Below, one piece after another: positions 1-6,811 of a stretch of 17,018 nucleotides of DNA. Position 1 is the stretch's first letter. Each line of letters opens with the position of its first letter. Source of the stretch: Hyphomicrobiaceae bacterium (GTDB lineage Bacteria > Pseudomonadota > Alphaproteobacteria > Rhizobiales > Hyphomicrobiaceae); the NCBI GenBank assembly GCA_021775715.1, contig JAJFHI010000156.1:1-17018 (forward strand), read 5' to 3'. A program made the position numbers and the translations under genes. The notes under the pieces were generated by a model. It was not told the DNA's origin, ran no database searches, and saw nothing but the letters and a program-made list of their open reading frames with translations.

Positions 1-74
1 CCGGACGACAGATGAACCTCAATCTCACGCAACAACCGCAGAATATCTTCGTCCGAATATCGCTTCCGAGCCAT
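1..74 (-). CDS. IS3-family transposase OrfA, N-terminal fragment (runs off left edge)
   Basis: The minus strand reads ATG at 74-72 and stays open to the window edge, giving 24 residues that begin MARKRYSDEDILRLLREIEV. This basic start followed by a predicted helix is typical of the helix-turn-helix OrfA protein of IS3-family elements (IS407-like group), which binds the IS ends and is normally fused to the DDE protein OrfAB by frameshifting. A GGGAGG-type Shine-Dalgarno lies about 8 bases before the ATG, so this start is convincing. The rest of OrfA and all of OrfB lie outside the window, so it cannot be said whether the element is intact. Family assignment rests on recognition of the N-terminus only. 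Confidence 0.7.
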   Translation of the reverse strand, partial: MARKRYSDEDILRLLREIEVHLSS

Positions 75-143
75 TAAACCATCCTCCCCAACTTGGTAGA
101 GTTTTACAAAAATAATGGCTCAATTTTAAGGGGGAAGGACAAG
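66..143. repeat. 78-bp direct repeat, copy A (IS end attached to OrfA)
   Basis: Positions 66-143 are identical, base for base, to 447-524 in the same orientation. The repeat contains the IS tip, the whole leader, the OrfA Shine-Dalgarno and the first three OrfA codons (Met-Ala-Arg). In this copy OrfA continues beyond the repeat. Confidence 0.9.
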
Positions 144-458
144 TTAGTATACGAGCAAGGAACTTCTATCCTTGACGAAGCTCCACCACAAACCGTCAAG
201 GAGGTTGTCAGTAATACCCCTAAGAGCAGCACAGCAGAGAACGCACATCAACCAGTGAAGGTTGCAAAGCAAGCGGACGAATCCAAAGCAAAGACCAGGT
301 CAGCAAGCACTCTGCCTCCAAAATGGGTCTACACAGAGCCCAAAGATGTTTCGGACGTCATCGCTGACGTTTCAACCAAATTGGACCATCTGCGACGGAC
401 GATTGAAAGGAATAACTTGATTGGGAGCCCTGACAGTGCATTGGGCCCGAGCCATTAA
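144..458 (+). pseudogene. Unrecognised coding-like fragment between two IS-end copies
   Basis: One frame is open across the whole 303-bp segment between the two IS ends and runs a few codons into copy B, where it stops at TAA (456-458). The predicted peptide is hydrophilic, Lys/Ser/Thr-rich in its first half, and ends with a helix-like charged stretch (DVIADVSTKLDHLRRTIERN). No native start codon with a Shine-Dalgarno is visible: the frame enters from IS sequence on the left and is cut by IS sequence on the right. This would fit an internal piece of a host gene trapped between insertions. I do not recognise the protein, and a chance open frame is possible. Confidence 0.25.
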
Positions 459-524
459 ACCATCCTCCCCAACTTGGTAGAGTTTTACAAAAATAATGGC
501 TCAATTTTAAGGGGGAAGGACAAG
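447..524. repeat. 78-bp direct repeat, copy B (solo IS end remnant)
   Basis: Second perfect copy of 66-143. Here the homology to the IS stops right after the third OrfA codon (ATG GCT CGG on the minus strand), and the sequence beyond is unrelated to OrfA. This copy is therefore a severed IS end. The lack of any mismatch over 78 bp indicates that the two copies separated recently. Confidence 0.9.
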
Positions 525-749
525 CAATCAACGTGATTAAGATGTATTTTAATATTTTCATGCGGCACACGCGCCTTTCTCATTCGGTTCTAATCCCAGG
601 GAAATTGTAAACTCGGGGAAACAATGGTTCAACTTGTTTGGCAAAAAACATTTAATCATTTTCTTACTCAACGGCCACCAACTGCAGGGCATGCCGACTG
701 CGATGCAATCCGCGCGAACTCTGGCAGCAGCTAAGAGTTAACGGCAAGT
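525..749. other. Intergenic region upstream of the IclR gene; no gene seen
   Basis: No convincing gene was seen. The first part (525-660) is AT-rich, as expected of promoter DNA, and the second part is GC-richer. The IclR reading frame is open back to 656 without an ATG, GTG or TTG codon. No clear palindromic operator and no convincing -35/-10 pair could be fixed by eye. Confidence 0.4.
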
Positions 750-754
750 GGAGG
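750..754 (+). promoter_or_regulatory. Strong Shine-Dalgarno GGAGG, 9 bases before an ACG codon
   Basis: GGAGG at 750-754 is the only good ribosome-binding site near the IclR gene. It is 33 bases from the ATG at 788, too far to serve it. It is 9 bases from an in-frame ACG at 764-766, one base away from ATG. Initiation at 764 would add eight residues (TRKDKSAD, with Met at the first position) before the second Met. Confidence 0.4.
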
Positions 755-787
755 CCCCGTTCCACGCGCAAAGACAAATCTGCGGAC

Positions 788-1549
788 ATGGTGCAAGCGC
801 TGGATCGCGGCCTGAGTCTCTTGATCACACTCTCGAAGTGCGATCAAGCGACGTTGACCGAGTTGGCGCTCAGGCCCGGCATGCCCCCTTCAACAATCCA
901 TAGGTCCCTGATGACGATGCAAGAACACGGCATTGTCGCGTTCAATGAAGTCACTCAAGACTGGACAGTAGGTGTCGAAGTATTGCGCATCGGCAGTTCG
1001 TTTGTCCGCCAGACGAAAGTCATTGACGTTGGAAGGTCGGTGTTGCGGGGGTTAATGGACTCAACCGGAGAGACGGCCAATATGGCGATTGCAAACGACG
1101 GAGAGGTTGTGTTCGTCTCACAAGTAGAGACCCACGAATCCATCAGGGCATTCTTCCCTCCAGGCACACGCGGCCCGATGCATGCATCGGGAATGGGCAA
1201 GGCTCTACTGGCATCGATGCACCGCCGAGATGTTGAGCGGGTATTGCACGTGAAGGGGTTACCATCTTTTGCTCCAAAAACCATTACATCTTCGAAGGCA
1301 CTGTTTGACGATTTAGAGCAGATCCGTAATCGCGGCTGGTCCGTCGACGATGAGGAGCGCAACATCGGCATGCGATGCCTCGCGGCATCGATCTTCAATG
1401 GCTTTGGCGAGGCCGTTGCTGGAATTTCCATTTCTGGGCCGACGTCAAGAGTTTCCAACGACAAGCTTGCCGAATTCGGTCCCCTAGTAAAACGTGCGGC
1501 CCTGGAGATTACCAACGCTATTGGTGGAAAGTCTCCAGAGCACGGATAG
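788..1549 (+). CDS. IclR-family transcriptional regulator (BhcR-like)
   Basis: The 253-residue product has the IclR layout: an N-terminal winged helix-turn-helix (about residues 3-65; LTELALRPGMPPSTIHRSLM is the HTH) followed by an effector-binding domain (about 75-245). The domain core VVFVSQVETHESIRAFFPPG, followed by MHASGMGKALLA, is a strong family match and resembles BhcR-type regulators; the subgroup is tentative. IclR proteins bind small organic acids and repress or activate neighbouring catabolic operons. It is convergent with the liv-type operon and is the only regulator in view, so it probably controls that operon (inference). The ATG at 788 has no Shine-Dalgarno; translation may begin at ACG 764, which has GGAGG ahead of it, or the original start may have been lost by mutation. 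Confidence 0.88.
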   Translation: MVQALDRGLSLLITLSKCDQATLTELALRPGMPPSTIHRSLMTMQEHGIVAFNEVTQDWTVGVEVLRIGSSFVRQTKVIDVGRSVLRGLMDSTGETANMAIANDGEVVFVSQVETHESIRAFFPPGTRGPMHASGMGKALLASMHRRDVERVLHVKGLPSFAPKTITSSKALFDDLEQIRNRGWSVDDEERNIGMRCLAASIFNGFGEAVAGISISGPTSRVSNDKLAEFGPLVKRAALEITNAIGGKSPEHG

Positions 1550-1713
1550 AGCGGCAGCACGACCTGGAGATCAGCGATGATCGGAACAACCAAAACCAAA
1601 CCAAGCGGAACTAAAAATGGTATTTTACCTAATGACCTTGCCCCCGATGTGTCCTCATTCATAAGTAGAGACTGTTCTGGTTTGATCCGCTCCCGTATCC
1701 GCCTCGAAATTCT
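1550..1713. other. Convergent intergenic region between IclR gene and livF
   Basis: 164 bp separate the 3' ends of two converging genes, a place where a bidirectional terminator would be expected. I see no clear GC hairpin with a T-run. A purine-rich run with repeated CCAAA/ACCAAA units lies at about 1582-1605. No gene is convincing here. Confidence 0.3.
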
Positions 1714-2427
1714 TCACACCTCTAACCATTCACGTCGGATATCGTCACGACCGCGAAATTCATCTGGCGTGCCTGAGTAAACAATTTCGCCATGCCCCAT
1801 TACATAAATCTTTTGAGCAATCTTGAGCGCAATAGAGAGCTTTTGCTCGATCAACAAGATTGACACGCCTGACTTTGCAATCTCGGCAATCAATTCTCCG
1901 ATCTGAACCACGATCTTCGGTGCAAGACCTTCCGTCGGTTCGTCAATGATGACGAGTTCGGGATCTCCCATTAAAGTTCGGCAGATTGTCAGCATCTGCT
2001 TTTCGCCACCCGACAGCACACCGGCCGCCGTGTCGGCGCGAGACTTTAAATTTGGAAACATCTCCAGCATGTCCTCGATGGACCATCGTCCCGGATGCGC
2101 CACATCTTTGATGCCGAGAAGCAGATTTTCGCGTACTGTCATCATTGGGAAAATATCGCGGTGCTCGGGAACATAACCGAGCCCTAAGCGGGCGATGCGG
2201 TGGCTGGGAAGCCCAGCGATGTTTTGCTCCTTGAACCAAACTTCACCTTCCGGTGCAACCTCGCCCATAATTGCTTTTGCTGTCGTCGAACGCCCGACGC
2301 CATTGCGTCCCAGAAGAGCTGTCACCCCGCCTTTTTCAACATCCATGGTAACGCCACGTAACACGTGACTTTTGCCATAGTATGCATTGAGATCGTGAAT
2401 GCGCAGCATCGGGTCGGTATCGCTCAT
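1714..2427 (-). CDS. livF: HAAT-type ABC transporter ATPase LivF, Walker A Lys replaced by Arg
   Basis: This 237-residue protein has the normal length for LivF, one of the two ATPases of branched-chain amino acid-type (HAAT) importers. Visible motifs are Walker A GRNGVGRS (residues 40-47), VPEHRDIFP in the Q-loop region (86-94), the signature LSGGE (138-142) and Walker B ELVIIDEP with Asp162 and Glu163. Gln195 stands at the H-loop position, which is usual for LivF. Arg46 (codon CGT) occupies the place of the catalytic Walker A lysine, which is unusual and should weaken ATP binding at this site. The ATG overlaps the livG stop by 4 bp, implying translational coupling. This is the last gene of the minus-strand operon. 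The substrate cannot be told from the ATPase. Confidence 0.93.
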   Translation of the reverse strand: MSDTDPMLRIHDLNAYYGKSHVLRGVTMDVEKGGVTALLGRNGVGRSTTAKAIMGEVAPEGEVWFKEQNIAGLPSHRIARLGLGYVPEHRDIFPMMTVRENLLLGIKDVAHPGRWSIEDMLEMFPNLKSRADTAAGVLSGGEKQMLTICRTLMGDPELVIIDEPTEGLAPKIVVQIGELIAEIAKSGVSILLIEQKLSIALKIAQKIYVMGHGEIVYSGTPDEFRGRDDIRREWLEV

Positions 2428-3197
2428 GCCTCAACCCCAGGCAGTTCCGCCTCGTCACCAAGATAAGCTTCTCTAACAAGTGCGTTGTTTCTGATCTCCT
2501 CAGGCAAACCCGTCGCAATAACTTCACCGTAGACGAGAACTGAAATTCGATCTGAGAGGCCAAAAACGACACCCATGTCATGCTCTACAATTAAGAGCGT
2601 TTTGCCTTGCGTGGCCTTTTTGATCAATGCGATCGCCCGATCCGTTTCGGAATGGCTCATACCCGCGGTTGGTTCATCCATTAGAACCACATCAGCACCA
2701 CTCGCAATGGTGATCGCAATCTCAAGCGTTCGCTGATCTGCATATGCCAAAAGTGCAGCCGATTGATCTGCTTTATCAATCAAGCCGACGCTGTCGAGTA
2801 TTTCGACCGTCTTCTCTTGCACCGGTATTAGATTACCGATATTGCGCCAAAAATTGTAGCCATAACCCATTGAATAAAGAACACCGCAGCGAACATTTTC
2901 TCGCACGGACATATTGGAAAAAATATTTGAGACTTGGAAACTACGCGACAGCCCCATGCGGTTAATACGATATGGTTTAACACCCGAGATCGTTTTTCCG
3001 CGCAACGTGATCTCCCCGGAAGTCGGCCTGTAAAGTCCAGAAATTAGATTGAAGAGTGTCGATTTGCCGGCACCGTTCGGACCAATAATCGCGTGACGCT
3101 CACCCGGGGCAATGTCCAGCGTCACGCCTTGTATAACCTTAGCTGGACCAAAATCTTTTTTAACGTCTCGAAGACTTAAGACTGGTGGCTCGCTCAT
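2424..3197 (-). CDS. livG: HAAT-type ABC transporter ATPase LivG, altered signature motif
   Basis: 257 residues, typical for LivG, which pairs with LivF to power a HAAT importer at the inner membrane. Motifs: intact Walker A GPNGAGKS (39-46, Lys45), Q-loop Gln88 in SRSFQVS, signature-region LAYADQ (150-155), Walker B DVVLMDEP (169-176, Glu175) and H-loop His206 in LIVEHD. The LivG signature is normally of the type LAYGDQ, so Ala153 replaces the conserved glycine that contacts the ATP bound by the partner subunit. Start and stop codons each overlap the neighbouring gene by 4 bp. The C-terminal tail AYLGDEAELPG is typical of LivG. Confidence 0.93.
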   Translation of the reverse strand: MSEPPVLSLRDVKKDFGPAKVIQGVTLDIAPGERHAIIGPNGAGKSTLFNLISGLYRPTSGEITLRGKTISGVKPYRINRMGLSRSFQVSNIFSNMSVRENVRCGVLYSMGYGYNFWRNIGNLIPVQEKTVEILDSVGLIDKADQSAALLAYADQRTLEIAITIASGADVVLMDEPTAGMSHSETDRAIALIKKATQGKTLLIVEHDMGVVFGLSDRISVLVYGEVIATGLPEEIRNNALVREAYLGDEAELPGVEA

Positions 3198-4468
3198 CGC
3201 TCACCTACCTGTTTGGTCGTGAATTTAAGACCAAATACTCCAATTGCAACAAGGCAAACACCAATCGCCCAGGACATTAAACTGGTCGATGGCAAGCCTA
3301 TCCCAAATGGTTGAAACACTTCACCGTGCCCATTTGTCAAGCGCACGGCAATCTCGATAAGAATGACAACACCGAAGAATGCAATCATGCCCGTCGCGAC
3401 CGCAACGAGACCTTTCACAAACTGCTGGACGGCTCCTGGTTTGCCGAGGCGGTTGGTTACATCAATCACCACCCCAGCTAGGCCACCAGGGGCAAACAAC
3501 ACCATGGCGATGAACAGGAGACCGAGATAAAGCAGCCAAGCTTCCGAAAAATCCGAAAGGTTGGTCTGCATGTACGTCAACAGTATCGCTCCTAGGATTG
3601 GGCCCGCAAAATATCGGATGCCGCCGATGTAGGCCATCAAGATCACAAGTCCAGACGGTGCAAGGGACAAAGCTTCCGGAGTGAAAATTTCATAATTTAC
3701 CGCAGACATTCCGCCGGCAAGGCCGGCAAAACCACCAGATGCGATAAACGCCAAATAGCGGACCTGCTGAGGATCATAACCGACGAACTCAACACGCTGA
3801 GGATTGTCACGCACTGCTTGTGTCAATCTGCCGAGCGGCGTACGTGTAAAGGCATACATGGCGACGGTACCAACGAATGTCCAAAACGCGATGAACCAAT
3901 AAACTTGGTGAACTTGACCGAGGTTGAGGCCAAACATTTCGACCCCATTCATACGGTCCCCCGTAATGCCCTCCTCGCCGCCAAAGAAACTCACGAAGAT
4001 TAGGCCAGTGGCAGCCACCAGTTCTGCAATCCCAAGAGAAATCATGGAAAAGGGAATCCCGGCACGGCGACATGACGGCCAGCCGATTAGCGCACCAGCA
4101 AAAGCGCCACCTGCAAAGCCGACGAGTGGCAGGGCGAACATCGGATACGATCCCCAAAAACCGCCATCAGCGTACTCAATCCAGTTCATGGCATGCATTG
4201 CGGTGTAACCGCCAAGCCCAAAGTAAACTGCATGACCGAATGATAGCAGTCCCGTCTGGCCCAATAATATATTGAAGGAAAGCGCGAAGACAATATTGAT
4301 CCCGATCGCGTTTAATAACGACAGCGCTGTCCGTGACGGGCCCAGCATTGGGATCACAATTAGCAGCACGGCCATTATGATAAATGGCAGGACGCGTCGC
4401 GTGAATTTTGCCCGCCTTGAAGGTCCGAGATCTGAAACCGTGTCGAGAACTGTGCCTTGTTGGTTCAA
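3194..4468 (-). CDS. livM: HAAT-type ABC transporter permease LivM with C-terminal membrane extension
   Basis: The 424-residue multi-spanning inner-membrane permease carries LivM hallmarks: NILLGQTGLLSFGHAVYFGL (residues 66-85), the EAA-like coupling loop RTPLGRLTQAVRDNPQRVEF (209-228) and the LFAPGGLAG ending of the core (324-332). Ordinary LivM proteins end shortly after this last motif. Here about 90 extra residues follow, with two more predicted membrane spans (about 352-376 and 396-414) and a basic tail. The core pairs with LivH to form the translocation path. The gene overlaps livH and livG by 4 bp on either side. The role of the extension is unknown. Confidence 0.93.
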   Translation of the reverse strand: MNQQGTVLDTVSDLGPSRRAKFTRRVLPFIIMAVLLIVIPMLGPSRTALSLLNAIGINIVFALSFNILLGQTGLLSFGHAVYFGLGGYTAMHAMNWIEYADGGFWGSYPMFALPLVGFAGGAFAGALIGWPSCRRAGIPFSMISLGIAELVAATGLIFVSFFGGEEGITGDRMNGVEMFGLNLGQVHQVYWFIAFWTFVGTVAMYAFTRTPLGRLTQAVRDNPQRVEFVGYDPQQVRYLAFIASGGFAGLAGGMSAVNYEIFTPEALSLAPSGLVILMAYIGGIRYFAGPILGAILLTYMQTNLSDFSEAWLLYLGLLFIAMVLFAPGGLAGVVIDVTNRLGKPGAVQQFVKGLVAVATGMIAFFGVVILIEIAVRLTNGHGEVFQPFGIGLPSTSLMSWAIGVCLVAIGVFGLKFTTKQVGER

Positions 4469-5397
4469 AACTCGCGGGCTCCCATCAGACCTCGGGGACG
4501 GAACATGAGCATCAATACCAACAACAGGTACGGCAACGTTGGGGCCAACGATGGAATTGAAATACCGCCAAGTTCAGAGGACGCGCTCAAACCGAGCCAA
4601 CCAAACAGGTCGCTAAACGTTGCATCGACGGAGATCGCAAACGTTTGCATAATGCCGATCAAGAGCGACGCAATGAACGCGCCCTCTAAGCTGCCCATAC
4701 CGCCAACAACCACAACGACAAATACAATGGGGCCAATCGTGAACGCCATTGAAGGTTCCGTCACAAGATAATTGCCACCAATCACTCCGGCGAGCCCGGC
4801 CAGCGCGCAACCGGCAGCAAACACCAGCATAAATATGCGTTGAACATTGTGACCAAGATGAGCGACCATGTTTGGATGAGTGAGCGCGGCTTGAATAATC
4901 AAGCCAATACGTGTGCGTTTTAAAAGATACCAAAGTGCAAACAGCATCGCGAGCGAAACCACCAGCATAAAGATGCGGTAGGCCGGATACTGTGAGCCGA
5001 ACAATTCGAACAATGGAAAATCTAAAGCTGCCGGTACCTTGTATGGAACAGCGATTTTGCCCCACACTATTTTGACGATTTCCTCAATGATATAGGCGAG
5101 ACCGAAAGTGAAAAGTAGCTCTGCGACATGACCTTCCGCGTGAAGGCGGCGCAAGCCAAAGCGCTCAACAGCGGCACCAGCGACACCAACCAAGACCGGT
5201 GCAAGAAAAAGTGCGACCCAAAATCCCGTAACGCTGCCTATGGAATACGCGAAGTAGGCGCCAAGCATATAGAAGCTAGCATGCGCAAAATTCAATATGC
5301 CCATCATGGAAAAAATGAGCGTTAGCCCGCTTGAAAGCATGAACAGCAGCAGGCCATAAATTATTCCATTTAGGAGCGAAAAAACTATTGTTTCCAT
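4465..5397 (-). CDS. livH: HAAT-type ABC transporter permease LivH
   Basis: 310 residues, slightly longer than the usual roughly 290-300. The start NGIIYGLLLFMLSSGLTLIF is followed by the LivH hallmark MMGILNFAHASFYMLGAY (31-48). The EAA-like loop RTRIGLIIQAALTHPNMVAH is at 161-180, the GGMGSLEGAFIASLLIG stretch at 232-248, and the protein ends MFRPRGLMG. It forms the membrane channel with LivM. The ATG at 5397 has no strong Shine-Dalgarno. An 80-bp gap separates it from the substrate-binding-protein gene upstream, and no terminator hairpin was seen there, so both genes probably share a transcript. Its stop overlaps the livM start by 4 bp. Confidence 0.93.
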   Translation of the reverse strand: METIVFSLLNGIIYGLLLFMLSSGLTLIFSMMGILNFAHASFYMLGAYFAYSIGSVTGFWVALFLAPVLVGVAGAAVERFGLRRLHAEGHVAELLFTFGLAYIIEEIVKIVWGKIAVPYKVPAALDFPLFELFGSQYPAYRIFMLVVSLAMLFALWYLLKRTRIGLIIQAALTHPNMVAHLGHNVQRIFMLVFAAGCALAGLAGVIGGNYLVTEPSMAFTIGPIVFVVVVVGGMGSLEGAFIASLLIGIMQTFAISVDATFSDLFGWLGLSASSELGGISIPSLAPTLPYLLLVLMLMFRPRGLMGAREF

Positions 5398-5477
5398 AAA
5401 ATTCTATAGCCTGACTGCAGCACAGTGATCTCGGGAAATGCTCAATGCCGACATCCGGTTTGATTTCATATGGTAAT

Positions 5478-6728
5478 TTACGATGGCCGCCGCATTTTGC
5501 ACGATGTCGGAAGAGCAGATGCTTCTGCCGGTATCCTGAGATCGGTTTTGAACCCAAAGCCTGTATTTTCTACGTCGCGCTCCACTCCATCTGAATAAGT
5601 TGAAATAAATTGCGGTTGAATAAGCTGGTGATCCTCTGCGCGCATGTAGACTTTGCCGTAGGGCGTTTCGTATTCCATACCCTCCAGTGCTTTCGCGATG
5701 CCGATGATATTTTCGGTTCCAGCTTTTTCCATTGCCTTAGAAAGCATACCCATAGAAGTGAAGATTCGCTCCCAGTAGTAATCGGTTCCATACTTCTTTT
5801 CGAAATCATCGATTTTCTTTTTCTGCTCGTCCGACGCGTCGAGGTTCTCGTGAAACTCCGTAACTTGCTTCACCAAACCAACAGCTGATCTTCCCATAGC
5901 GGTCGGAGCACCAAGGCCACCGCCGTACAACGTCAGATACGGTGATTTTTGACCTGCCTGCGATGCTGCTTTGATCAGCAGCGTCATATCTGAACCCCAG
6001 TTGCCTGTGATAATCGCATCTGCTTTGGCGTTCATCATCTTTTGAACATAGGGCGTGAAATCTTTCACTTTTCCAATCGGGTGAAATTCATTTCCAACAA
6101 TTTGAATGTCAGGACGCTTTTCTTTGATCATGCGCACAGTAGCTGCAGAAACCGCCTTACCAAAGGAGTAGTCTTGGCTGAGGATATAAACTGATTTGAT
6201 ATCTTTTTGCGTCTTCAACCAATCCGTTATCGCCGCCATTTTCATGTCGACATGTGAATCAAAGCGAAAATGCCAAAAGTTGCACCGCTTATTTGTAAGT
6301 GCGGGGTCAACGGCAGCATAGTTCACAAACAGAACCTCCTTACCGGGGTTTCTTTTGTTGTATTTTTTTATACCGCCGGTAAGCGCACTTGCGACTGAAG
6401 AGCCCAGACCTTGTATGATAATCCGCATGCCGCGATCGATAGCCTTTTGCAGTTGAATAAGGCTGTCTTTAGGATTGGCCTTGTTATCGAATGGTACAAT
6501 CTCAACCATTTTACCACCGATGCCGCCAGCCTTATTAATGAGGCTAGCCGCATATTGGTAGTGCTTTAGGGATGAATCACCGGCGTTACCAAAAGTGCCC
6601 GATAACGGATCAATGTAAGCCATTTCAATTCGGTCTGCAGCAGAACTCTCGACAGTATTGTTGATCAAAAAACAAACCATCAGCACCAAACCGACGACAG
6701 TCAATTTTACCGTTTTGTAGATCGCCAT
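5478..6728 (-). CDS. ABC transporter periplasmic substrate-binding protein (HAAT / type I periplasmic binding fold)
   Basis: About 416 residues. An N-terminal signal peptide is evident: a basic MAIYKTVK followed by a hydrophobic core, with a likely cleavage after VESSA, then ADRIEMAYIDPLSGTFGNAG, the opening strand typical of LivK-like proteins. Both lobes of the type I binding fold can be followed (KSVYILSQDYSFGKAV, then DAIITGNWGSD). I chose the Met at 6728 because GAGG lies 9 bases upstream of it; another in-frame ATG three codons earlier (6737) lacks a usable site. It delivers the ligand to LivHM. It belongs to a HAAT subgroup found beside catabolic genes rather than the classic Leu-binding protein, so the ligand should be considered unknown. 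Confidence 0.9.
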   Translation of the reverse strand: MAIYKTVKLTVVGLVLMVCFLINNTVESSAADRIEMAYIDPLSGTFGNAGDSSLKHYQYAASLINKAGGIGGKMVEIVPFDNKANPKDSLIQLQKAIDRGMRIIIQGLGSSVASALTGGIKKYNKRNPGKEVLFVNYAAVDPALTNKRCNFWHFRFDSHVDMKMAAITDWLKTQKDIKSVYILSQDYSFGKAVSAATVRMIKEKRPDIQIVGNEFHPIGKVKDFTPYVQKMMNAKADAIITGNWGSDMTLLIKAASQAGQKSPYLTLYGGGLGAPTAMGRSAVGLVKQVTEFHENLDASDEQKKKIDDFEKKYGTDYYWERIFTSMGMLSKAMEKAGTENIIGIAKALEGMEYETPYGKVYMRAEDHQLIQPQFISTYSDGVERDVENTGFGFKTDLRIPAEASALPTSCKMRRPS

Positions 6729-6811
6729 AAAACTCATCCTCGGTTATTTAGTATCTCTGATCGTAGCGTTGTGCGTCGGTTTTAATCTCTAGCTATATGC
6801 AATGCTCAATC

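Larger units (their letters stand above)
1..143 (-). mobile_element. IS3-family insertion sequence, orfA-proximal end
   Basis: This is the end of the element whose OrfA starts at 74. On the minus strand the outer tip reads TGTCCTTCCCCCTTAAAA, beginning with TG and containing the C-run common at IS3-family tips. The tip therefore lies at about 141; two further bases (AG) are shared with the second copy at 447-524, so the exact boundary is uncertain by 2 bp. The 70 bp between tip and OrfA start is a normal leader length for this family. The opposite end of the IS is outside the window, so target duplication cannot be tested. Confidence 0.6.

Noticed and set aside
955..1662. Long open frame antisense to the IclR gene (about 235 codons)
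   Set aside because: It mirrors the codon structure of the IclR gene, has no recognisable domain and no ribosome-binding site.
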